NCBI RefSeq assembly: GCF_020860125.1
Contig: NZ_JAJBUX010000048.1
Coordinates: forward strand, 1 to 11,656
Reading direction: 5' to 3'
DNA: 11,656 nt
Origin: Cloacibacillus sp.
GTDB lineage: Bacteria; Synergistota; Synergistia; Synergistales; Synergistaceae
Under the pieces are notes generated by a model. The model was not told the origin of the DNA, did not search any database, and saw only the letters and a program-made list of their open reading frames with translations. Shown piece by piece: positions 5,931 to 11,656 of this stretch. The position numbers and the translations under genes were made by a program. Position 1 is the stretch's first letter, and each line of letters opens with the position of its first letter.

Positions 5931-6686
5931 TTATTTTGCCGAATACTCTACCAGCATCTTAAAAAAATCGTGCTGGAAGGGGTCGGAATCGGCGAGGGAT
6001 TCCGGGTGCCACTGCACGCCGATGAGGCCTTTTTTGTAATCCGGCATCGCTATTCCCTCGATGAGTCCGTCGCCGGTCTCCGCGGTGACGACAAAGCCCT
6101 CCGCGAGCCGGTTGACCGCCTGGTGGTGCGCGGAATTAACCTTTATCTCTCTTTTTTCCGAAAGGGGCAGGAAACGCGGCTCGATGATATTTACCGTATG
6201 CGAGTAGCCATCCATCGGATACGGAGACTGGTGGATTTTCCAGTCGGGATTTATCCTGTTGATATCCTGATGTATGTTTCCGCCAAAGACGACGTTGATC
6301 ATCTGCTGTCCGCGGCATATCCCAAAGATAGTTTTACCCTTTTCATAGGCTCTCTTTAATAGAGTATATTCAAATTCATCCCTGACGGGGTCTGTCTCTC
6401 CGCTTCCATCCGCCTCTTCACCGTACAGAGACGAAGTAATGTCGGCGCCGCCGCAGAACAAAAACCCGTCGTATTTAACGGCGACGGAGTCGATCTCCTC
6501 AGCAGTTTTCCTCACGGAAAGAAGTTCGGCCAGACCGCCGGCCAAGCCTATATGGCGCAGCATCTTTCCCGTCAGGCAGAGGCGCTGCCAGCATGTTTCA
6601 ACGATATTGCGCTCGGCATCCTGGAAAAGGGTATCTGTGAACGAGTCATAAAATGCCGAGGAAGCCACTCCTATCAATGGTCTCAT
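5931..6686 (-). CDS. Gamma-glutamyl-gamma-aminobutyrate hydrolase family protein (class I glutamine amidotransferase-like, peptidase C26)
   Basis: The product is 251 residues, typical of PuuD-like hydrolases. The nucleophile elbow is FGICRGQQ at 121-128 with C124. The other triad residues are H227 and E229 in GVQWHPE (223-229). The FCGGADITSSLYG block (77-89) and SAHHQAV (185-191) are also family hallmarks. The family cuts gamma-glutamyl amides, for example gamma-glutamyl-GABA in putrescine breakdown. No other puu-like gene is near, so the true substrate is open and the symbol puuD is not given. AAAGGAG stands before the ATG. It lies 120 bases downstream of the DUF3798 gene, with a strong terminator between, so it probably has its own promoter or depends on read-through. 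Confidence 0.9.
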   Translation of the reverse strand: MRPLIGVASSAFYDSFTDTLFQDAERNIVETCWQRLCLTGKMLRHIGLAGGLAELLSVRKTAEEIDSVAVKYDGFLFCGGADITSSLYGEEADGSGETDPVRDEFEYTLLKRAYEKGKTIFGICRGQQMINVVFGGNIHQDINRINPDWKIHQSPYPMDGYSHTVNIIEPRFLPLSEKREIKVNSAHHQAVNRLAEGFVVTAETGDGLIEGIAMPDYKKGLIGVQWHPESLADSDPFQHDFFKMLVEYSAK

Positions 6687-6745
6687 GATTTTCTCCTTTC
6701 AGCGCCCGTTTTGTAATTCACGCAGACCACAAAAGGTCTCTTAAA

Positions 6746-6773
6746 AGAAAATACCCCCGCAGGGGTATTTTCT
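6746..6773 (-). terminator. Terminator of the DUF3798 gene
   Basis: A perfect 12-bp stem (6746-6757 with 6762-6773) with a CGCA loop is followed on minus by TTTTAAG, after a TTTTCT inside the stem. It lies about 33 bases past the stop at 6807. A further small hairpin AGACC/GGTCT (6724-6739) follows it. Confidence 0.9.
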
Positions 6774-6806
6774 CTCGCGCATTTCGTAAACAGCGGCGTC
6801 AGATAA

Positions 6807-8018
6807 TTATTTGCCTATCTGCGTGCCCTTTATTTTCTCATACTTCTCCGGTATCTTCACATCCGTGGTGTGCATATAGCCCCTGCCAAAAATATATGTG
6901 TCCTGGTAAAGCATGATATATTTTTTATTCCTGGTCCCGTTCGCAAGGTCAAGATACCTTTTGCCGTGCCATCCTATTCCGGGCGTATATTTCTCAAAGC
7001 AGAGCGTGAAATCCTTGATATTGCCCAGCTTAGCCTTTTTCTCGACTACCCGTTTGCCGTATTCCACCATGGCGCAGGTCATGCTCCAGGGTACGGAGGC
7101 GCTCCACGTTCCCATGCGTCCCTTTCCGCCGGCGGCGATCACCGTGCTTTCGATCTTTTTCATTATCGCCGGCCAGTTGCCGGATTCGTTTTTGAGGTCT
7201 ATCCCAAAGGCTCCGGGATAGCCCAGAATCGGCGAGGGGTCGTCCTGCTCGATGAAGAAGCCGCCGTATTTGGCGATCTGCCTCAGAAGGGGTTCCGTCT
7301 GCGCGTCGTTCGTGCAGTAAAAGGCGGTATTTTTGCCATATTTCTTGAGCCAGGCGGGAACCTTTTCAAGGATGAACTGCTGGGCTCCGGCGACGCCCAC
7401 GTCGCTCACGGGGTCGGGAGCAGTCTCAAATGAAAACTTGACGCCCAGCTCCTTGCAGGCCGCCTCCATGATCGCGCGCTTGCGCGCCTGGAGTTCATAA
7501 CTCTGGTGGCGCGGGAAGGATACCATGACAAAGTTTTTCGCGCCGAGCTCTTTCGTGGTGTGGATGATCAGGTATCCCCGCGAGATGCTGTCACCGACGG
7601 CGCTGAAATCCGAGATTGAGGAGATGACGTTTGGGTCCTCGTGCGGGGAGCCGGAGAGGCAGATCACGTCGTTCCTCTTCTCCTTGATCCTGCGGAAGGC
7701 CTCGGTGGTGCCCGGCACCGCGTCGTTGACGACGATAACCTTTACCTTCGGGTCGTCCGCCAAACCGACAATCTGCGAGATGGTGGTCTCCATCTCCTGC
7801 ATGAAGTTATCCGGGAAGGTGACATGCTTGATCATGCCGCCCTTGGAAGCGTCGCCATACTCCTTGACGATCCTCTCCGCGCCGCGGTAGGCGTCCTCCG
7901 CCTGGGAAACGGTGGGCGTCGCGACGCCGATACGGAAGGCCGGCTCCGCAGATACCGACGCGGCGCACAGCACAGCGACGCAGCATGATACGACAAAACA
8001 AACCAGGAACTTTCTCAC
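6807..8018 (-). CDS. DUF3798 periplasmic protein (periplasmic-binding-protein-like fold)
   Basis: The product is 403 residues. It opens with a standard signal peptide: MRKF, a hydrophobic core at about 4-20, and a likely cut after SVSA (24). The mature part begins FRIGVATPTVSQAEDAYRGAERIV, then alternates beta strands and helices (VKVIVVNDAVPGT, KNFVMVSFPRHQSYE, TAFYCTNDAQTEPLL). This is how periplasmic sugar- or amino-acid-binding folds look, and the sequence fits DUF3798, a family found in Synergistota, Fusobacteria and Clostridia. It probably binds a small ligand in the periplasm, but no transporter gene adjoins it, so the ligand and partner are unknown. The start is GTG at 8018, preceded by AGGGGA 7 bases upstream. 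It has a strong extended -10 promoter and its own terminator, so it is likely made at high level as a single gene. No true lipobox is seen. Confidence 0.85.
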   Translation of the reverse strand: MRKFLVCFVVSCCVAVLCAASVSAEPAFRIGVATPTVSQAEDAYRGAERIVKEYGDASKGGMIKHVTFPDNFMQEMETTISQIVGLADDPKVKVIVVNDAVPGTTEAFRRIKEKRNDVICLSGSPHEDPNVISSISDFSAVGDSISRGYLIIHTTKELGAKNFVMVSFPRHQSYELQARKRAIMEAACKELGVKFSFETAPDPVSDVGVAGAQQFILEKVPAWLKKYGKNTAFYCTNDAQTEPLLRQIAKYGGFFIEQDDPSPILGYPGAFGIDLKNESGNWPAIMKKIESTVIAAGGKGRMGTWSASVPWSMTCAMVEYGKRVVEKKAKLGNIKDFTLCFEKYTPGIGWHGKRYLDLANGTRNKKYIMLYQDTYIFGRGYMHTTDVKIPEKYEKIKGTQIGK

Positions 8019-8089
8019 AAAGTATCCCCTGCCTTAAGATTTATGATAGCGTGCCAGAGAAAAACAGGTACTTACCGCACATGACGTGC

Positions 8090-8119
8090 ATACTATCACC
8101 GGTTCGACGGCGATGTCAA
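8090..8119 (-). promoter_or_regulatory. Extended -10 promoter of the DUF3798 gene
   Basis: On minus, a perfect TTGACA (8119-8114), an 18-base spacer and TAGTAT (8095-8090) are seen, with TG one base before the -10 (extended -10 form). The expected start near 8083 gives a leader of about 65 bases. Confidence 0.7.
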
Positions 8120-8370
8120 GAAAAACCAGCCTCGGCACTATGGTCCGGTCAACTTTAAATCTTGCGCTCATAACTCATGGTTTTTAAATCATTTTATTTT
8201 TATCGCGGCGGAGCTGCCGGGGACGATGACTTTGCGAGGCTACTCTTCCCTGCCGCACGCTGAGGACATGGCCGCCGCTTCATTCGCCCTGCCGCGCGTC
8301 AGCCCGGTTAGGCGGCGGCACGCGCATAACGGCATCCGCATCTTATATATCCGCTGAATGCACAAAAAAG

Positions 8371-8400
8371 AAAGAGGCGGAGTTTCTCGTCCGCCTCTTT
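8371..8400 (-). terminator. Terminator of the Synergist-CTERM surface-protein gene
   Basis: A perfect 11-bp stem AAAGAGGCGGA/TCCGCCTCTTT (8371-8381 with 8390-8400) with an 8-base loop is followed on minus by CTTTTTTGTG. It lies 36 bases beyond the stop at 8436. Confidence 0.92.
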
Positions 8401-8435
8401 TACTGTTACCACTGTTTATTACAATGTTTATCCGC

Positions 8436-11069
8436 TTACCTCTTGCGTCTTACCGCCGCGAGCGGCAGCAGCGCCAGCAGTGCTAAGACTCCCAGACCCG
8501 CGGAGCAGCCGCTGCTTGAACCTCCGGAGGGTTTCGGTGCCTTCGCCTCGTTCATCGCCATCGCCACGGGGTCGATTACGCTGCCCATGGTTTTGTCGTA
8601 GTCGAACTCTCCATTATCCTTGACGAAGAGTATGAGCGTGTATGTCGCGGTCGGATCGATTTTGTCGGTAAAGGCGAGATTGTTTCCCTCCACGTTTTTG
8701 AGCGTGAAGCTCTGGTCGGCGTAGCCGGCCGGCTCCGCGGTATAGCCGAACTTCGCGCCTGTCCCGTCCCTAAGTATTTTGATGAGCGTGATGTCGCTGA
8801 CTATATTGTTTGCCGCCGCGCCAAGCTGCGCGCCGGTCGTCTTCATCGCGAGAGCCGCGACTTTGCCGCTGTCGATCGCCGCCGCGATGACGGGCAGAGT
8901 CATGATCGTCTTCGGAGCCACCGCCACGTCGTCCGACATTACGGAGGCCACGGCCTTCTTTGCGGTCACAGGGTCGACCGTGATGTTGCCGTCAGCCGTC
9001 GCGGTGAAAAATTTTACCGGAACGTCCGCGCTCGCCGCGAGGGCTATGGTGTTCTCCTCCGTTGCCGGCGTGATGACGGGGGGAGCCGGCTTCACATCTG
9101 CCGGTACGTTCTTGTCCGTCTTCACTGGGTTATCCTTTTCAGTTACGACAGTCGGCGTTACGGGAGCCGGCGTCGGCACCGGGTCCGGAGACGCCGGATC
9201 TTCGACCGTCACGGTGCAGCCGGCGGTTGTCCTTGAAACAGAGCCGGTGTCGGAGATTACGGCGATGCCGGCCTTGTGCGCCGTCACCTTGCCGTTGCCG
9301 TCGACTGTGGCCACCGATTCGTCGCTGGATTTCCAGGAGACAGTTTCACCGGCGGCATATGTCATCGCCTTAATAGTACTGCTCTCTCCGGGATGAAGTT
9401 TCAAAGTAGTTGGCGTTACGGCGATAGGAGTATTTTTGCATGAGACTACGAGTTCCGTCTTCGCCTCGTTGAATGCGGCGGAGACTATGCCCGTGGCTTC
9501 GCTGACGTCCACCACCGGCACGTTTTCGAGCGCGCTGTCAAAGGTGAGGACAGACGGCGTTCCGAAATTCGTCCAGTTGCCCGTGAGTTTAATGACCGTT
9601 GCCCCGCCAAGGTCCGCAAGTTTCAGCTTTGTGCCGTTGGTAAGCTCGATACGGTCCATCTCCACTATCGTCGCGCCGGAGAAGTCCGCCTGGACGTTGT
9701 CGAATACGAGGACGGAGTCGCCGGAGACGGAGTCGTTGTAGTCGGCAACATAATCACCGTTCGAGGAAGAACTCTGCGTCCCCTGTCTGCTGACCGTCCC
9801 CTTATAAGCCTTTGTAATATCTTTGAATGTGACAGTTCCGTTTTTTTCAACGGAGACTATCGCCTCAGAGCTTACAGGCCGCCGACCGCCGGCAAAGATC
9901 ATCGAATTTTCCGTAAGCGCGGAGAGGCCACTGTCGCTCACAATATCGATATTTGAACCACCGTGAATAACCGATTGTGTCTCGCTGGTGGTGCTGTTCC
10001 ACGCCAAGCCGCCGCCAAAGACATATCTGATTCCCTTGCCGCCGGTTATTTTGATATGCGAGTCGCCGTTAATATAGCCCTTGCCGCCTTCAGTTTCAAC
10101 ATCATGGCCGGCATAAAGCCTTGCCCTGCCGTTGTTTTCCCCCATTGTGCCGCCGGAAAAAGCGATACTGGTGTCGCCAAGTACCGTCGCCGTACCCTTA
10201 GCCCAGATTTCAGCTCCGGCAAATATCGTATCGTCAACGGAGCCTTTTAATATCTGTACACCAGCAGAACCTACCGTGAGGGACGGCGTCCCCTTATTTA
10301 ACAACGCGCCGGCGGCCCACATTTCACGAACGGCCCCGCCGCCATCGACGGTGACAATGGCGGCTCCCTTTACAATACTGGAAGCCTTACCGTCCTTCTG
10401 AATCATCGGACCGGCCAACAGGGCTGTTTCACTGTCTTCACCGGTTTTCCAGTCCGCATTGAAATTAACGGTGCTGTCTCCTTCCACAACGATCGAATCT
10501 GATGTACTGTCTTCATTCAACAGACCACCAGCCGTAGCCTTAAGATAAGATACCTCATAGGCGGAACCCAGCTTTCCATTGATAGTCAGCGTCGTATTGC
10601 CGGAAACGGTCCCGCCCTCGGGTCCGGCGGCGAGAAGTAATGATTTCTGAGCGCTTCCATTTTTCTCATATATTTCCGACGTCTCGGCGGAATTGAAGAT
10701 CATACTGGAATCCTTAAGGTTGGAGCCAACCCCGCCAGCGATAATTTGGGTAAAACCGCCATTGGTATAGAGTTTCGAAGTGCCCCAATTTACCGTGAAG
10801 TTTGCGCTTCCGTTCGCGCCGTCCTTAGTGCCGTATATCTTAAAATTATTTGTATTCAGTGCATCCTTCTTTCCAAGGTCACCGCTGATATTTACCCTAA
10901 TTGTTCCTTCAGCGTTCGGCTTATAGACGACGTCTTTACTGATTACCGCAATGTCTATAGTCCCACCATTTTCATATGAAACTCCATCTACCGCCCATGC
11001 CGTTCCCAACATCGCGGCGGCCGCCACAAACGCTAACGCCAACTTGCATTTTCCATGCAACTTTACCAT
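8436..11069 (-). CDS. Large secreted repeat protein with Ig-like (BIG2) domain and Synergist-CTERM anchor
   Basis: The product is 877 residues. A signal peptide (1-26, cut after AWA) leads into about 520 residues of short beta strands. These carry a recurring aliphatic-x-AG(G/A/P) motif at about 111, 148, 180, 219, 253, 284, 320, 352 and 393, that is, every 31-41 residues, suggesting a beta-solenoid. Residues about 549-622 are a bacterial Ig-like BIG2 domain (LHPGES, VSWKSSDESVATVDGNGKVTAHKAG). A Pro/Thr-rich linker (625-670) and a further domain (675-845) follow. Residues 849-877 are the Synergist-CTERM tail: SSSGC with C855, a hydrophobic span, then RRKR. Such tails are thought to direct surface sorting with processing near the Cys. 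It is probably a surface adhesin or layer protein. The ATG is the first possible start, as TGA directly precedes it; AAAGG is 13 bases upstream, a weak site. Its leader holds a c-di-GMP riboswitch. Confidence 0.9.
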   Translation of the reverse strand: MVKLHGKCKLALAFVAAAAMLGTAWAVDGVSYENGGTIDIAVISKDVVYKPNAEGTIRVNISGDLGKKDALNTNNFKIYGTKDGANGSANFTVNWGTSKLYTNGGFTQIIAGGVGSNLKDSSMIFNSAETSEIYEKNGSAQKSLLLAAGPEGGTVSGNTTLTINGKLGSAYEVSYLKATAGGLLNEDSTSDSIVVEGDSTVNFNADWKTGEDSETALLAGPMIQKDGKASSIVKGAAIVTVDGGGAVREMWAAGALLNKGTPSLTVGSAGVQILKGSVDDTIFAGAEIWAKGTATVLGDTSIAFSGGTMGENNGRARLYAGHDVETEGGKGYINGDSHIKITGGKGIRYVFGGGLAWNSTTSETQSVIHGGSNIDIVSDSGLSALTENSMIFAGGRRPVSSEAIVSVEKNGTVTFKDITKAYKGTVSRQGTQSSSSNGDYVADYNDSVSGDSVLVFDNVQADFSGATIVEMDRIELTNGTKLKLADLGGATVIKLTGNWTNFGTPSVLTFDSALENVPVVDVSEATGIVSAAFNEAKTELVVSCKNTPIAVTPTTLKLHPGESSTIKAMTYAAGETVSWKSSDESVATVDGNGKVTAHKAGIAVISDTGSVSRTTAGCTVTVEDPASPDPVPTPAPVTPTVVTEKDNPVKTDKNVPADVKPAPPVITPATEENTIALAASADVPVKFFTATADGNITVDPVTAKKAVASVMSDDVAVAPKTIMTLPVIAAAIDSGKVAALAMKTTGAQLGAAANNIVSDITLIKILRDGTGAKFGYTAEPAGYADQSFTLKNVEGNNLAFTDKIDPTATYTLILFVKDNGEFDYDKTMGSVIDPVAMAMNEAKAPKPSGGSSSGCSAGLGVLALLALLPLAAVRRKR

Positions 11070-11106
11070 TCAGCACACCAGACCTTTCACCCCAAATAAA
11101 AATAAT

Positions 11107-11152
11107 AAAAAAACAACCTCACGTAATAAGAGTATCTCCCATTTTTGTGGTT
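11107..11152 (-). terminator. Attenuator-like hairpin in the surface-protein leader
   Basis: On minus, AACC (11152-11149) pairs with GGTT (11118-11115), with CA/TG continuing past an A-A mismatch. Inside is an 8-bp hairpin AATGGGAG/CTCTTATT with an ATA loop. GTTTTTTT follows directly (T7 at 11113-11107). No gene ends here, so it is placed as a leader terminator, the usual output of a riboswitch. The stem is A+T-rich and only moderately stable. It lies about 160 bases beyond the aptamer. Confidence 0.5.
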
Positions 11153-11268
11153 TTATAGATCACCCTCCCGTCCATTTTCCAGCCCCAGACCAACGCGCGT
11201 TCGCACAGATACAGAGGATATGAAGATCCCCTTCGCAGCTCTTTTATATTGCGTCTTACTAAGTTCAT
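11119..11268 (-). CDS. Possible 49-residue leader peptide
   Basis: An ATG at 11268 opens 49 codons (MNLVRRNIKELRRG start, KMGDTLIT end) and stops at TGA 11121-11119, inside the right arm of the attenuator-like hairpin. Ribosomes finishing it would cover that hairpin, as in translation-coupled attenuation. Against it, there is no visible ribosome-binding site, and another frame over the same stretch is also open for 59 codons. I do not recognise the peptide. Treat as a candidate only. Confidence 0.2.
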   Translation of the reverse strand: MNLVRRNIKELRRGSSYPLYLCERALVWGWKMDGRVIYKTTKMGDTLIT

Positions 11269-11311
11269 GAACAGGCCGGCCGCCGAAACAGGCGAATATG
11301 GATAGATGCGG

Positions 11312-11401
11312 TAATCGGCAGTCGGCTGTCATAACTTTCGTCTTAGACCCTTGGCTTTCCGGCGCTGTCTTTCGGCAGCTGTGGCTTTTTTATAACGATT
11401 A
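11312..11401 (-). ncRNA. Cyclic-di-GMP-I (GEMM) riboswitch aptamer
   Basis: The minus-strand RNA fits the GEMM-I plan. P1 pairs UAAUCG (11401-11396) with CGAUUA (11317-11312). P2 is capped by a GAAA tetraloop (11373-11370). After the GGAAAGCC block comes GGGUCUAAG, a GAAA-capped P3, then UAUGACAGCC and UGCCGA. CUAAG/UAUG is an 11-nt-type tetraloop receptor for the P2 loop. The three ligand-contact bases are present: G20 at 11385, A47 at 11358, C92 at 11318. The pair known as G21-C46 is swapped to C-G (11384/11359), and a P2 pair is also swapped (11379/11364), which keeps pairing. One C-A mismatch lies in P2. G rather than A at position 20 predicts c-di-GMP over cGAMP. It begins about 5 bases after the expected transcript start and precedes a surface-protein gene, a typical target. 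Confidence 0.82.
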
Positions 11402-11412
11402 ACATTGAATGA

Positions 11413-11443
11413 ATTTTACATCACCCCCCCCCACCCGTGTCAA
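11413..11443 (-). promoter_or_regulatory. Promoter with a nine-G tract in its spacer
   Basis: On minus, a perfect TTGACA (11443-11438) is followed by a spacer containing nine G (11432-11424), then TAAAAT (11418-11413) at 19 bases. TGTAAA at 17 bases is an alternative -10. The start would fall near 11406, right before the riboswitch P1 at 11401, which supports the assignment. An A+T-rich stretch precedes the -35. Homopolymer tracts in this position cause phase variation in other bacteria; here that is inference. Confidence 0.65.
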
Positions 11444-11545
11444 CATTTGTTTAGTATTTAAGTAAAAACGTGTGTTAAAATCGGCTAGAATTATGGGAAA
11501 TGGTTTCAGGGCAAATATATCGGCAAAAGTTGGATGGAGAAAAGA

Positions 11546-11601
11546 AAGATAAATGACGGTTTAGCTTCGAGTGGGGAGAAGATAAATAGCGGTTTAGCTT
11601 C
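11546..11601. repeat. Tandem pair of 23-bp imperfect direct repeats
   Basis: AAGATAAATGACGGTTTAGC... (11546-11568) and AAGATAAATAGCGGTTTAGC... (11579-11601) share 21 of 23 bases, with starts 33 bases apart. The only difference is GA against AG. It might be a regulator-binding pair or part of a dispersed repeat; two copies are too few for a CRISPR array. Confidence 0.6.
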
Positions 11602-11610
11602 TGACTTTGC

Positions 11611-11656
11611 CCTTAAAGGCGCCCTCTGTGAGGGAGCTGGCTCGGCGATGTTTTTT
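11611..11656. repeat. Partial palindromic element at the window edge
   Basis: GCCCTCTGTGAGGGAGC (11621-11637) forms a CCCTC/GAGGG hairpin, with further GC-rich sequence and a T6 run cut by the window end. It resembles CCCTC-TGTGAGGG palindromes widely scattered in gut anaerobe genomes (from memory). The full length lies outside the window. Confidence 0.35.

Larger units (their letters stand above)
8019..8435. other. Intergenic region between the DUF3798 and Synergist-CTERM genes
   Basis: This 417-base stretch holds the DUF3798 leader and promoter (8019-8119) and the terminator of the upstream surface-protein gene (8371-8400). The part 8200-8360 is GC-rich, unlike the A+T-rich sequence beside it. 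It carries only a 33-codon open frame without a ribosome site. I see no gene or RNA in it. Confidence 0.55.
11070..11656. other. Long leader and upstream region of the surface-protein gene
   Basis: No credible full-size gene lies in these 587 bases. From right to left on minus they hold a direct repeat pair and part of a palindromic element (11546-11656), an A+T-rich stretch, a promoter with a G9 spacer (11413-11443), a GEMM-type riboswitch (11312-11401), a 49-codon open frame (11119-11268), and an attenuator-like hairpin with a T7 tract (11107-11152) that ends 37 bases before the ATG. Confidence 0.7.

Noticed and set aside
7950..8018. DUF3798 protein as a lipoprotein
   Set aside because: The VVSC sequence at residues 9-12 fits a loose lipobox but lies in the middle of the hydrophobic core, and the later VLC lacks a small residue before Cys; a standard cut after SVSA fits better.
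8779..9741. Long plus-strand frames inside the surface-protein gene
   Set aside because: They are low-complexity Ser/Thr/Ala/Val-rich mirror frames of a GC-biased coding region, without ribosome sites.
11153..11332. 59-codon minus-strand frame starting inside the riboswitch P3
   Set aside because: It has no ribosome-binding site, unremarkable composition, and its start lies in a structured RNA element.
11546..11601. Start of a CRISPR array
   Set aside because: Only two imperfect copies with a 10-base gap; repeats and spacers do not have CRISPR proportions and no cas gene is present.

Overview
The window most likely comes from a Synergistota (Synergistetes) genome, probably a Cloacibacillus-like gut anaerobe; the genus is a guess. 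Two features point there. The 877-residue secreted protein ends in the SSSGC + hydrophobic stretch + RRKR tail known as Synergist-CTERM, and a solitary DUF3798 periplasmic protein is present. A truncated outer-membrane beta-barrel gene at the left edge fits a diderm cell. Almost all genes are on the minus strand.

Layout, left to right. Bases 1-87 are the end of a plus-strand barrel gene. It converges on a minus-strand cluster (2087 down to 215): a DUF1659 protein, a DUF2922 protein, a YvrJ-like small membrane protein, a zinc M15 peptidase, and a small sigma-70-family sigma factor overlapping the peptidase by 8 bases. A good internal promoter with an inverted repeat splits the cluster before YvrJ. 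A DUF2284 cysteine-rich putative metal-binding gene (+) is divergent from the cluster and converges with a Fic-family gene (-). Then come an iron-type alcohol dehydrogenase, a class I amidotransferase-like gamma-glutamyl hydrolase and the DUF3798 periplasmic protein. All are on the minus strand and each has its own hairpin terminator, so they look like single-gene units.

The right end (8436-11443) is the most interesting part. It holds a promoter whose -35/-10 spacer contains nine consecutive G, followed within a few bases of the expected transcript start by an RNA that closely matches the cyclic-di-GMP-I (GEMM) riboswitch. After that come a long leader with a possible attenuator hairpin and the gene for the Synergist-CTERM surface protein with about nine AG-type repeats. 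Read together, this suggests a surface protein gated twice: by slippage of the G tract in the promoter and by c-di-GMP in the leader. The riboswitch assignment rests on motif and covariation reading by eye; the switching and phase-variation claims are inference.

The sigma/M15/YvrJ/DUF1659/DUF2922 cluster is the second candidate for an undescribed system. It combines a dedicated sigma factor, a small membrane peptide and a wall hydrolase, and may be a phage-lysis-derived release or wall-remodelling cassette.
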